Source of the DNA: Loktanella fryxellensis
Lineage (GTDB): Bacteria > Pseudomonadota > Alphaproteobacteria > Rhodobacterales > Rhodobacteraceae
Direction of reading: 5' to 3'
Assembly: GCF_900110065.1 (NCBI RefSeq)
Contig: NZ_FOCI01000007.1
Location: forward strand, 62,001 to 126,000
DNA: 64,000 bases
Part shown: in pieces, positions 42,953 through 51,520 of the stretch
Layout of the letters: each line of letters opens with the position of its first letter
Position numbering within the stretch: the stretch's first letter is position 1
Program-made: the position numbers and the translations under genes
The notes under the pieces: generated by a model
What the model was told of the DNA's origin: nothing
Database searches by the model: none
What the model saw: only the letters and a program-made list of their open reading frames with translations

Positions 42953-43630
42953 ATGCGATTTCTGGCGTTCGTGTTCAGGGCCTTGCCGCTGATCCTGTTC
43001 GGGTTGGTGCTGCATTACGCCCTGCCGCAGCACGATGTCGTGCGGGTCACGTCGACCGAGGTGATCCGCACCGATCTGGGGCCGATCAACCAGTTCTTCT
43101 ATGCACGCGGCGATGCGGGCAGCGCCGCGCAGGCCAGCCGCGACCTGCGCCTGATCAGCACGCAAAAGCAGCAGACATGGCTGCTGGGGTTCGTCCAACG
43201 CGACACGACCGAGACGATGGTCTATCGCAACGAGGACACCGGCTGGATCTGGCCGCCCTATTTCAAGTTCGACAGCGCCGACCTGCAGGCCGAGGCAGCC
43301 GCCGCCGCCCGCAGCGACGGCTGGTATGCGATTACGCATTACGGCTGGCGGATCAATCTGGCGTCGATCTATCCCAATGCCGTCTCGATTCGACCCGTGG
43401 CCGGGCCCGATGCGGTGATCTGGCCGTGGTTCAACATCGCCTTCTTCGTGTTTGCCCTTCTCACCTTCGTCCTGGGCCGCAGCGCGTGGGTCAGATTGCG
43501 CGAGCGGCTGTTCGATCCGACGCTGGATGCGGTCGGCGACCGTATGGATCTGGCCGAGGCGCGCATGGATGCGCGCCGCGCCCGCATGCGGCGGTGGTTC
43601 GGCGGCAAGGGCCCCGGCGACCACATCTGA
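42953..43630 (+). CDS. DUF1523 family membrane protein
   Basis: 225 residues, DUF1523 family, function unknown. One transmembrane helix at the N-terminus (LPLILFGLVLHYALP) and another near 155-178 (WFNIAFFVFALLTFVLG) enclose a periplasmic domain with RDLRLISTQKQQTW, NEDTGWIWPPYFKFDSADL and GWYAITHYGWRI; the last three patterns are typical of the family. The tail is rich in Arg. It lies 47 bases after the L,D-transpeptidase gene and may share its transcript. A repeat copy separates it from the convergent ALDH16 gene. Confidence 0.88.
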   Translation: MRFLAFVFRALPLILFGLVLHYALPQHDVVRVTSTEVIRTDLGPINQFFYARGDAGSAAQASRDLRLISTQKQQTWLLGFVQRDTTETMVYRNEDTGWIWPPYFKFDSADLQAEAAAAARSDGWYAITHYGWRINLASIYPNAVSIRPVAGPDAVIWPWFNIAFFVFALLTFVLGRSAWVRLRERLFDPTLDAVGDRMDLAEARMDARRARMRRWFGGKGPGDHI

Positions 43631-43639
43631 CGCGAGCGT

Positions 43640-43699
43640 CGAAGGGGGGCCAGCCCCCCGGCTGCGCCGCCCCCCGGGATATTTTAGACCAGAAGAAGG
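43640..43699 (+). repeat. Dispersed repeat copy E
   Basis: A GGGGGGCCAGCCCCCC hairpin, then CCCCCGGGATATTTTAGACC and AGAAGAAGG. It fills the gap between the convergent DUF1523 and ALDH16 genes, where it could also act as a terminator. Confidence 0.7.
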
Positions 43700-46006
43700 T
43701 CAGGCGCCGTAGGGCACCCAGACGTTCTTCACCTCGGTCGCCTGCGCCAGCACGGCCTTGGTATTGTCCTGCGCCCAGTCGAGGCTGCCACACCACGTCC
43801 GCTTCAGATTGCCTGCGGCAGCTTTTTCGACCGTGGCAGTCAGGGCGGGGTCGCCCAGCGACCAGACCGCATCGATGTCCATGTGGCGGGCCATCGGTTC
43901 GGCCAGATCAGCATGATCGCCGGTCAGGATGTTCACCACACCGCCCGGCAGATCGGAAGTGTCGAGGATCTGGTACAGGTCCGTCGCGGCCAGCGGGAAC
44001 GCCTGCGACGCAGCCAGCACCACGCGGTTGCCCATCGCGATGGCGGGCGCCATCACGCTGACGAGGCCGAGAAGCGGTCCTTGATCCGGGCACAGGATGC
44101 CGATGGTGCCCACGGGTTCCTTCATCGCCAGCGCCACGCCACGGATCGGCACGGTGTGGATCTGGCCGTCGTACTTGTCGGCCCACGCGGCGGCGCTGAA
44201 AAGACGGCTGATGCTGGATGCGACCTCTGCCGTCCCATCGGTGCCGGTCATGGCCGTCAGGCGGGCGGCCATTTCATCGGCGCGTGCGGATAGATTCTCG
44301 GCGATGTAATACAGGATCTGCGCGCGGGCGTGGCCGGTGGTCTTGCCCCAGCCCTTCGCGGCATTGCACGCCTCGACCGCGTTGCGCAGATCCTTGCGGT
44401 TCGCAAGGCCGACATGGCCCAGCAGCGCACCCTTCGGCCCGTGGACCGCGCGGGAGTAGCCACCATCGGGCCGCGCCTGCTTGCCCCCGACATAGAGCTT
44501 CGCCGTCCGGTCGAGGCCGCCGGCCCCGCCATCGCCTGTGAACGCAGCGACGGGTTTCGCGGCGGGCGTCGTGGCGCGGGGGCGGGTGTAGCCCGCAAGC
44601 CCTTCCCAGCCGCCTTCGCGGCCGAAGCCGCTTTCGCGCACGCCGCCGAACCCGGCGGCGGCGTCCATCATGTTGGTGCCGTTCACCCAGACGATGCCCG
44701 CAACCAGTTGCGGGGCCACGTCGAGGGCCACGTTGATGTTTTCCGACCAGACCGAGGCGGCAAGGCCGTAGCGGGTGGAATTGGCGATCTCGACCGCCTC
44801 GTGCGGCGTGCGGAAGGTCGTGGCGACGAGCACCGGTCCGAAGATTTCCTGTTGCATCAGCGGCGATGCAGCGGACAGCCCGGTGATGAGGGTGGGCGGG
44901 AAATAGCAGCCGTCAGGCGCTCGCGTTTGGTGGGATTCACCCTCCGGATGAGCCGCAAGCAGGTCGGCGATGCGGGCGCGCTGACGTGGATGCACGATGG
45001 CGCCCATGTCGATGCACTTGTCCAGCGGATCGCCGATGCGTAGCCCGTCCATGCGCGCACGCAGCTTGGCATAGAAGGCCTCCGCGATCCCTTCCTGCAC
45101 CAGCAGGCGGGACCCGGCGCAGCAGACCTGCCCCTGATTGAACCAGATCGCATCCACGATACCCTCGACGGCGCTGTCGATGTCCGCATCCTCGAACACG
45201 ATGTAGGCACCCTTGCCACCCAGCTCGAGGCTGAGCGCCTTGCCGCTGCCGGCAGTCAGTTCGCGGATGCGCCGGCCGACGGTGGTCGAGCCCGTGAAGG
45301 CGACCTTGTCCACGTCGGCGGTCACGATCATCTCGCCCACCGTGCCGTCGCCGGTCACGATGTTCACGACCCCCGGCGGCACGCCTGCCTGCCCGCAGAT
45401 GTCTGCGAACAGCAGAGCCGTCAGCGGCGTCCATTCAGCGGGCTTCAGCACCACGGTATTGCCCATCGCCAGCGCCGGGGCCACCTTCCACGCCAGCATC
45501 AGCAGCGGGAAATTCCACGGGATCACCTGACCGCAGACGCCCAGCGCCTGCCGGTCGGCCAGTTCCGCGTCCATCAGCTGCGCCATGCCGGCGTGATAGT
45601 AGAAATGCCGGATTGCCTGCGGGACGTCGATGTCGCGGGATTCCCGGATCGGCTTGCCGTTGTCCAGCGTTTCGAGCACCGCGAACAACCGCGACTGTTT
45701 CTGCAACAGCCGCGCCAGCGCATAAAGGACGCGGGCCCGCGCATGGCCGTCCCTGGCCCAGGCGGGCTGCGCCTTGCGCGCGGCCTTCACGGCGGCATCG
45801 ACGTCGGCCTGCGTGCCTTGCGTCACCTGCGCCAGAAGCGCATCGGTCGCGGGGTTCATCACCGCGAACAGCGTGCCGGGGGCGGTCCATGCACCGCCGA
45901 TGAAATGACCGAAGTCACCCTTGGCCGCCAACCACGCCAGCGCCTCCTTGCTGCTTTCCGAGGCGGGGCCATAGTCCATGGTCTCGAAGATCTCCTTGAC
46001 GGTCAT
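43700..46006 (-). CDS. ALDH16-type double-domain aldehyde dehydrogenase
   Basis: 768 residues made of two aldehyde dehydrogenase domains. The first (about 30-490) is complete: PWNFPLLMLAWKVAPALAMG, FTGSTTVGRRI, the general base Glu in LELGGKGAYIVFED, and the nucleophile in FNQGQVCCAGSR. The second (about 510-768) keeps the fold but has CPDQGPLLGLV in place of the PWNFP motif and no recognisable catalytic Cys/Glu pair, so it is a pseudodomain. This architecture is ALDH16, whose bacterial form is known structurally from Loktanella. It lies just downstream of deoC and may oxidise aldehydes from nucleoside breakdown. Confidence 0.9.
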   Translation of the reverse strand: MTVKEIFETMDYGPASESSKEALAWLAAKGDFGHFIGGAWTAPGTLFAVMNPATDALLAQVTQGTQADVDAAVKAARKAQPAWARDGHARARVLYALARLLQKQSRLFAVLETLDNGKPIRESRDIDVPQAIRHFYYHAGMAQLMDAELADRQALGVCGQVIPWNFPLLMLAWKVAPALAMGNTVVLKPAEWTPLTALLFADICGQAGVPPGVVNIVTGDGTVGEMIVTADVDKVAFTGSTTVGRRIRELTAGSGKALSLELGGKGAYIVFEDADIDSAVEGIVDAIWFNQGQVCCAGSRLLVQEGIAEAFYAKLRARMDGLRIGDPLDKCIDMGAIVHPRQRARIADLLAAHPEGESHQTRAPDGCYFPPTLITGLSAASPLMQQEIFGPVLVATTFRTPHEAVEIANSTRYGLAASVWSENINVALDVAPQLVAGIVWVNGTNMMDAAAGFGGVRESGFGREGGWEGLAGYTRPRATTPAAKPVAAFTGDGGAGGLDRTAKLYVGGKQARPDGGYSRAVHGPKGALLGHVGLANRKDLRNAVEACNAAKGWGKTTGHARAQILYYIAENLSARADEMAARLTAMTGTDGTAEVASSISRLFSAAAWADKYDGQIHTVPIRGVALAMKEPVGTIGILCPDQGPLLGLVSVMAPAIAMGNRVVLAASQAFPLAATDLYQILDTSDLPGGVVNILTGDHADLAEPMARHMDIDAVWSLGDPALTATVEKAAAGNLKRTWCGSLDWAQDNTKAVLAQATEVKNVWVPYGA

Positions 46007-46033
46007 AGCCTCGCCTCACGCGCTGGTGTCATC

Positions 46034-46060
46034 ATCATCTTGCCGAAAATACCTATCTTC
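46034..46060 (-). repeat. Possible variant of the dispersed repeat
   Basis: Minus strand reads GTATTTTCGGCAAGATGATG, resembling the ATATTTT-ACCAGAAGAA arm but with GGCAAGATGA. It lies between deoC and the ALDH16 gene. Only a loose match. Confidence 0.35.
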
Positions 46061-46071
46061 CATCATCGACG

Positions 46072-47055
46072 TCAGCCGATCGCGTGGCGCCAGCCCGCGG
46101 AATAGTTGCCGGTCACGTGATGCTCGAGCTGCCGTTCGATGTCGCCCAGCAGGCTTGATGCACCAAAGCGGAACAGGTCCGGCTGCAACCAGCGGTTCCC
46201 CAGCTCGTCCTTGATCAGCGACAGATAGACCAGCGCATCCTTCGCCTTGGCGATGCCGCCTGCGGGCTTGTAGCCGACGTGCACACCGGTGCGGTCATGA
46301 TAGTCGCGGATCGCGCGCAGCATGGTCAGGGTCACGGGCAGGGTGGCGTTGACGCCCTCCTTGCCGGTCGAGGTCTTGATGAAATCCGCGCCCGCCATCA
46401 TGCACACGAGGCTGGCACGCGCCACGTTACGCAGCGTGCCGAGTTCGCCAGTGGCGAGGATCGCCTTCACATGCGCGTCGCCGCAGGCGGCCCGCATCGC
46501 GGCCATCTCGTCATACAGCGCCTGCCAGTCGCCGGTCAGCACGTGGCGGCGGCTGATGACGATGTCGATCTCGGCGGCGCCTGCGGCCACACTCTCGCCA
46601 ATCTCGGCGATGCGCAGGTGGAACGGCGACAGACCGGCGGGAAAGCCGGTCGACACCGCGGCGACGGGGATGCCGGTGCCCTGCAACGCATCCACGGCGG
46701 TGGCCACCATGTCGTGATAGACGCAGACCGCCGCCGTGGTCAGCCCGGTCATGCCCAGTGCCTCCAGCAGCGCAGGTTCCGCGGGCTGGCGGGCCTTGGC
46801 GCACAAGCGGCGCACGCGACCGGCACTGTCGTCTCCCGACAGGGTGGTCAGGTCGATCAGGCTGACCGCCTTGCACAGCCATGCCGCCTGATGATCCTTC
46901 TTGACGCTGCGCCGCCCCGGCAGGCTGGCCACCCGCCGTTCGATGGCCGACGTGTTGGCCTGCGCGCGCATCACCCAATCCATGTCCAGCGGCATCCCCG
47001 GATTGCGGGGCAGGTGATCCGACGTGGCGCCTTTGGCGGCGGATGATGGTGTCAT
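46072..47055 (-). CDS. deoC: Deoxyribose-phosphate aldolase
   Basis: Class I aldolase cleaving 2-deoxyribose 5-phosphate to acetaldehyde and glyceraldehyde 3-phosphate. 327 residues, the long DeoC type. The Schiff-base lysine is in ADFIKTSTGKEG, the second lysine in VGYKPAGGI, and the conserved Asp in EIDIVISRRH. The ATG at 47055 has an AGGAG site; the frame above it has no support. A RutR-type palindrome lies 45-60 bases upstream, suggesting control by pyrimidine bases. The ALDH16 gene directly downstream could take the acetaldehyde. Confidence 0.95.
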   Translation of the reverse strand: MTPSSAAKGATSDHLPRNPGMPLDMDWVMRAQANTSAIERRVASLPGRRSVKKDHQAAWLCKAVSLIDLTTLSGDDSAGRVRRLCAKARQPAEPALLEALGMTGLTTAAVCVYHDMVATAVDALQGTGIPVAAVSTGFPAGLSPFHLRIAEIGESVAAGAAEIDIVISRRHVLTGDWQALYDEMAAMRAACGDAHVKAILATGELGTLRNVARASLVCMMAGADFIKTSTGKEGVNATLPVTLTMLRAIRDYHDRTGVHVGYKPAGGIAKAKDALVYLSLIKDELGNRWLQPDLFRFGASSLLGDIERQLEHHVTGNYSAGWRHAIG

Positions 47056-47099
47056 GGGCGGATCTCCTAGCGCGCGGAATGGCGGTCTTGTGGCAGAAT

Positions 47100-47115
47100 T
47101 TGACCAATCGGTCAA
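47100..47115 (-). promoter_or_regulatory. RutR-like operator upstream of deoC
   Basis: TTGACCAATCGGTCAA, a perfect 6-4-6 inverted repeat. The RutR consensus (TTGACCA-NN-TGGTCAA) matches at 13 of 14 defined positions. It lies in the 60-base gap between the AraC regulator stop and deoC. Confidence 0.5.
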
Positions 47116-47970
47116 TTAATCGGTGGGCTCCGGCAGGCCGGGTTGCACCACGTCACGTTGGAACTGCTGGCGGTACTGCAGGGGCGTCATGCCGTGATGG
47201 GCGCGGAACAGCTTGTGGAAATGGGACAGGTTGGCAAGGCCCACACCCTCGGCCACCACGGCTAGGGGGTCGTTGTCGGTGGTCAGGGCGCGGGCGGCCT
47301 GCGTCATGCGGATGGTGTTGACGTAGTCTGTGGGCGTCTGCCCCAGCCAGCGGCGCAGGCTGCGCGACACATGCGGGTGGGTCTGCCCCGTCTGCGCGAC
47401 GAGGCCCGCCGCGCCGTCGCGGTAAACCTCTGGCGTCTGCGCAGCTGCACAGGCGGCGGTCAGCCATCCGGGGGCGTCGGGCGGCAGCCCGGTGTCGTGA
47501 TGCGACAGGTCCGACAGCAGTGGCAGGATGAACGCCTCGGCCGCCAGCGCGTCACGGCGGCTGTGTTCCAGACGGCGTGCTGCGGCGTTCAGGTCGGCCA
47601 TCTGGCGGATGTCGCGACGGATCACGGCAGGGCCGTCCTGCGCCTGCCAGAACGCGACCGGCGGCAGCCGCGCGTCGAGGCTGGCTACCAGATCGGGATG
47701 CAGCGCCAATGACACGACCAGCGCCGCGTCGCCACGGCCTTGCAGCGCATGGGTTAGACCGGGGCGCAGCAGCACGAGCGTCCCTTCGGTCAGCGTGGCG
47801 GTGCCGCCGCGCAGGTGGTGGCGCACGCGACCGTTCTGTACCCAGAACAGCTCTACGAAATCGTGGCCGTGCAACGCGCGTGGCCGCGTGGGCGTCAGCG
47901 CCGCGCGGGTCATGTGGATCGCTGTGCCGGGTGGCAGGATGTCGGCGTGGCGCAGGATGCGGTCGATCAT
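47116..47970 (-). CDS. AraC-family regulator with cupin domain
   Basis: 284-residue regulator. The N-terminal cupin (about 1-110) contains ALHGHDFVELFWVQNGRVRHHLRGG (here HGHDFVELFWVQ) and resembles ChbR-type sugar sensors. The C-terminal AraC HTH (about 185-280) has THPHVSRSLRRWLGQTPTDYV and GLANLSHFHKLFRAHHGMTPLQYR. It lies between the GH13 glucosidase gene upstream and deoC downstream, all on the same strand. The sugar-enzyme neighbour makes control of carbohydrate use plausible. Confidence 0.88.
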   Translation of the reverse strand: MIDRILRHADILPPGTAIHMTRAALTPTRPRALHGHDFVELFWVQNGRVRHHLRGGTATLTEGTLVLLRPGLTHALQGRGDAALVVSLALHPDLVASLDARLPPVAFWQAQDGPAVIRRDIRQMADLNAAARRLEHSRRDALAAEAFILPLLSDLSHHDTGLPPDAPGWLTAACAAAQTPEVYRDGAAGLVAQTGQTHPHVSRSLRRWLGQTPTDYVNTIRMTQAARALTTDNDPLAVVAEGVGLANLSHFHKLFRAHHGMTPLQYRQQFQRDVVQPGLPEPTD

Positions 47971-48055
47971 GGGATCAACCTAGCACACCTTCCGCCACAC
48001 GCCGACCCTTTTGGGTGTCGGGCGACAACGGGCGGACCCCTGCCGCCCGCCTCGT

Positions 48056-49681
48056 TCAGACCTTCAGCTTCAGCTTGTCCGCGTGATCGATGAACGCGAA
48101 CCCGTTACCGGGCAGGGTCAGCGTGTCCGCGTCCAGCGTCGCATTCTGCGGGCCGGTCAGGGTGCCGGACCCTGCGACGTGCAGCACGACGGGTTCGGCC
48201 GACAGGTTGAACACGCAGGTCAGGTGCCGGTCGTCCACCGACCGGGTAAAGGCCAGCAGCGGGTCGGGCAGCTTGATCCACGCCGTCTTGCCCTGCGTCA
48301 TGCAGGGATGCGTTTTGCGAAAGCCGATCGTGTCGCGGTAAAACTGCAGGATGCCGTCGTTCGACGCCTCGGCCAGATCGACCGCATGGGCGACCTGCGG
48401 TCCCTTGACCGGCAGCCACGGCGTGCCGGTCGTGAAGCCTGCATTTGGCGCTGTGCTGTCCCAGACCATCGGCGTGCGGCAACCGTCGCGGCCCTTGATC
48501 CCGGGCCAGAACCGGATCGCCTGCAGGTCTGTCAGCTCGTGGTATTCCATGACCGTCTCGGTCTGGCCCAGTTCTTCGCCCTGATAGACGCCGATGGTCC
48601 CTTCAAAGCTCATCAGCATGGCGCAGGACAGACGGGCGATCGCGTCTTCGGACACCGCATGCTTGGCCCAGCGTGTGACGTGGCGCGGGACGTCATGGTT
48701 GGAGAAGGACCACGACGGCTGGCCGTCAGGGGCGCCCTTCTGGAAGCCTTCGATACAGCGGCGGAAATGCTCCGGGCTGAAATCCGGCCCCAGCATCGCA
48801 AAGCTGTAGGCCATGTGCAGCCGCCCATTGCCGGCGGTGTATTGCGCCATCAGGTCGATGGACCGCTGGCCCATGTCGCCGACCTCGCCGACCATCATGA
48901 TGTCGGTGTATTGGTCGCACAGGCTGCGCAACTGTTCGAGAAAGGCGAGGTTTTCGGGCTGGTTCTTGTTGTGGATGTTGTCCTGCATCCCATAGAGGTC
49001 GGTCGCCATCACCTGCGGTCCGGCCCGCTTGGCGGGTGGGTTCGACCGCAGCTTCTTGTCGTGGAAATAGTAGTTCACCGTATCCAGTCGGAACCCGTCG
49101 AGGCCCCGATCCAGCCAGAACCTGGCCGTGTCCAGAATCGCTGCCACAACGTCGGGGTTATGAAAGTTCAGGTCCGGCTGCTGCGACAGGAAATTGTGCA
49201 GGTAATACTGCCCGCGCATCGCGTCGAATTCCCACGCGGGGCCGCCGAAGTGGCTGTGCCAGTTGGTGGGCGGGCTGCCATCCTCCAACGGGTCGGCCCA
49301 GACGTACCAGTCGGCCTTCGGATTGGTGCGGTCCTTGCGGCTTTCGACGAACCACGGATGCTTGTCAGAGGTATGCGACAACACCTGATCGGTGATGACT
49401 TTCAACCCCAGCTCGTGCGCGGTGGCCAGCATCCGGTCGAAGTCGGCCAGCGTGCCGAACAGCGGGTCGATGTCGGTATAATCGGACACGTCATAGCCCA
49501 TGTCCGCCTGCGGGCTGGTAAAGATCGGCGACAGCCAGATGCAGTCCACCCCGAGGCTTGCCACATAGGGCAGGCGCTGCGTGATCCCGTTCAGATCGCC
49601 CACACCGTCGCCGGTGCTGTCCTGAAAGGAGCGCGGATAGATCTGATAGATCACCGCGTCCCGCCACCATTCGCGCATCAT
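48056..49681 (-). CDS. GH13 alpha-glucosidase / oligo-1,6-glucosidase
   Basis: 541-residue cytoplasmic glycoside hydrolase of family 13 that releases glucose from maltose- or isomaltose-type oligosaccharides. The four conserved regions are seen: VITDQVLSHTSDKH, GFRLDTVNYY with the nucleophile Asp, MVGEVGD with the acid/base Glu, and FSNHDVPRH with the transition-state Asp. The opening WWRDAVIYQIYPRSFQDSTGDGVGDL is typical. Two adjacent ATGs (49681, 49678) follow a GGAGG site. No sugar transporter is next to it; the AraC gene downstream may regulate it. Confidence 0.93.
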   Translation of the reverse strand: MMREWWRDAVIYQIYPRSFQDSTGDGVGDLNGITQRLPYVASLGVDCIWLSPIFTSPQADMGYDVSDYTDIDPLFGTLADFDRMLATAHELGLKVITDQVLSHTSDKHPWFVESRKDRTNPKADWYVWADPLEDGSPPTNWHSHFGGPAWEFDAMRGQYYLHNFLSQQPDLNFHNPDVVAAILDTARFWLDRGLDGFRLDTVNYYFHDKKLRSNPPAKRAGPQVMATDLYGMQDNIHNKNQPENLAFLEQLRSLCDQYTDIMMVGEVGDMGQRSIDLMAQYTAGNGRLHMAYSFAMLGPDFSPEHFRRCIEGFQKGAPDGQPSWSFSNHDVPRHVTRWAKHAVSEDAIARLSCAMLMSFEGTIGVYQGEELGQTETVMEYHELTDLQAIRFWPGIKGRDGCRTPMVWDSTAPNAGFTTGTPWLPVKGPQVAHAVDLAEASNDGILQFYRDTIGFRKTHPCMTQGKTAWIKLPDPLLAFTRSVDDRHLTCVFNLSAEPVVLHVAGSGTLTGPQNATLDADTLTLPGNGFAFIDHADKLKLKV

Positions 49682-49885
49682 GGCGCCTCCTGTCTTTGCC
49701 ATGCCTCAGCGTAACAGCCGCTCCCGATCCGGGGAAAGCGTCGCTGGGCGTTCCGCGGAGGGGTGGCCTGAAATGCTGGCAAAAGCTACAGTTTTGTGCA
49801 GTCCGCGCCATGACGGGCGCGCAATGTGGCCTTGACGCAGGCGGTCAGGTCGTCAGTCTGCGCCCGAACCACGACAGGGAAAGCC

Positions 49886-50278
49886 ATGCCGATCACGCCC
49901 GTCAGCACCCTTGTCGCCAACGCCCGCGCGCGGATCGCGGAGGTGGATACACCGACGCTGATGGCGATGGCGGACGACCCCGATGTGGTGATCGTCGACA
50001 TCCGCGACATCCGCGAACGGCAAAAGGGGTTCATTCCCGGCAGCATCCATGCGCCGCGCGGCATGCTGGAGTTCTGGGTCGACCCCGCCAGCCCCTATCA
50101 CAAGCCGGTCTTCGCTGAACCGAAACGCTTCGTGTTCCACTGTGCCAGCGGCTGGCGGTCGGCGCTGGCGGTGGCGGCCTTGCAGGACATGGGGTTCAAA
50201 GCCATGCATCTGCGCCACGGCTTCACCGACTGGGTGGCGCAGGGCGGTGCGGTCGACATGCCCCCGCCGCGCGATTGA
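49886..50278 (+). CDS. Rhodanese-like domain protein
   Basis: 130-residue single-domain sulfurtransferase. The active-site loop is FHCASGWRSALA with the catalytic Cys, preceded by VVIVDIRDIRERQKGFIPGSIHAPRGMLEFW (here VDIRDIRERQ and GSIHAPRGMLEFW). There is no signal peptide from this start. The ATG at 49886 with AGGGAAAG in front was preferred over an upstream in-frame start that adds an unconserved basic N-terminus. It lies upstream of galE with a 49-base gap and no visible functional link. Confidence 0.88.
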   Translation: MPITPVSTLVANARARIAEVDTPTLMAMADDPDVVIVDIRDIRERQKGFIPGSIHAPRGMLEFWVDPASPYHKPVFAEPKRFVFHCASGWRSALAVAALQDMGFKAMHLRHGFTDWVAQGGAVDMPPPRD

Positions 50279-50327
50279 TGTGTCACCGCTCACGCGCTAG
50301 GACGGACGCGCAAACGGAGGGTGGCAG

Positions 50328-51365
50328 ATGCGAGTTCTGGTGACGGGTGGGGCGGGCTACATCGGCAGCCATACGCTGGTGGAACTGCTGGGGCAGGCGC
50401 ACGAGGTCTGCGTGCTGGACACCTATGACAACTCCAGCCCCGTGGTGCTGGACCGTGTGCGCAAGTTGACGAACGGCACGGTGACAGCGGTGCAGGGCGA
50501 CGTGCGCCACGACGACACGCTGAACACCGTGATGGCGGATTTCGCGCCGGAGGCGGTGGTGCATTTCGCGGGTCTCAAGGCCGTGGGCGACAGCATGACC
50601 AATCCGCTGGGATATTACGACGTGAACGTGAACGGCACGATCGCGCTGTTGCGGGCGATGGACCGGGCCGGGTGCGGGCGGATCATCTTCTCCTCCTCGG
50701 CCACCGTCTATGGCGAGCCCGTGTATTTGCCCTATGACGAGGCGCATCTCCTCAACCCCACGTCCGTCTATGGCCGCACCAAGATGGTGGCCGAACACAT
50801 CCTGACCGACTGGGCGCAGGCCAGTGGCGGCACCGCCGTGCTGCTGCGCTACTTCAACCCCGTGGGCGCCCATGCGAGTGCGACGCTCGGCGAGGACCCG
50901 GCGGACGTGCCCAACAACCTGATGCCGTTCATCGCGCAGGTGGCGGTGGGCAAGCGGGCGCATCTGAACGTCTTTGGCGACGATTACGACACCCCCGACG
51001 GCACCGGGCAGCGCGACTATATCCACGTGGTCGATCTGGCGCGGGCGCATGTGGCGGCGCTGGATTATGCCGCGACCCATACGGGCGCGCGGGCATTCAA
51101 CATCGGGACGGGCCAACCCTATAGCGTGCAGCAGATGGTGGCCGCGTTCCGGGCCGCCTCGCACCAGCCGATCCCTGTCGTCGTGGCTCCGCGCCGGGCG
51201 GGCGACATCGCCGCGATGCAGGCCGATTCGCGGCGCGCACAGGTCGAACTGGGATGGCGGGCGACCCATACGCTGGACGACATGGCGGCCAGCACCTGGG
51301 CGTGGCAGTCGGGCAATCCCGACGGCTATGGACCCCGCACCGGGGATGGCGACACATCGTCATAA
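50328..51365 (+). CDS. galE: UDP-glucose 4-epimerase
   Basis: Interconverts UDP-glucose and UDP-galactose for surface glycans or galactose use. The 345-residue extended SDR has the NAD motif VTGGAGYIGSHTLVEL at the N-terminus, the catalytic Ser in FSSSATVYG, and Tyr/Lys in SVYGRTKMVAEHIL. LRYFNPVGAH, GTGQRDYIHV and GTGQPYSVQQMV confirm GalE. A GGAGGG ribosome site precedes the ATG. There are no other sugar-nucleotide genes beside it. Confidence 0.95.
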   Translation: MRVLVTGGAGYIGSHTLVELLGQAHEVCVLDTYDNSSPVVLDRVRKLTNGTVTAVQGDVRHDDTLNTVMADFAPEAVVHFAGLKAVGDSMTNPLGYYDVNVNGTIALLRAMDRAGCGRIIFSSSATVYGEPVYLPYDEAHLLNPTSVYGRTKMVAEHILTDWAQASGGTAVLLRYFNPVGAHASATLGEDPADVPNNLMPFIAQVAVGKRAHLNVFGDDYDTPDGTGQRDYIHVVDLARAHVAALDYAATHTGARAFNIGTGQPYSVQQMVAAFRAASHQPIPVVVAPRRAGDIAAMQADSRRAQVELGWRATHTLDDMAASTWAWQSGNPDGYGPRTGDGDTSS

Positions 51366-51422
51366 CAGCGTGATGCGGGGTGTGTCCCGTGTTGACAACC
51401 ACACGGTGCTGTGAACTGGCGC

Positions 51423-51447
51423 GGAACTAAACCCGGCCTGCGATGTT
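51423..51447 (+). promoter_or_regulatory. Candidate EcfG-type promoter of the stress cluster
   Basis: GGAAC (51423-51427), 16 bases, TGTT (51444-51447), identical in form to the site at 7906-7930. It precedes the four-gene envelope-stress cluster by about 75 bases. Confidence 0.4.
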
Positions 51448-51520
51448 CTGTCATCAATCAGACACGTGCGGTGGATGACGGGTCGCTGACCCCGATCCCC
51501 GCCACATTCGAGGATTGATG

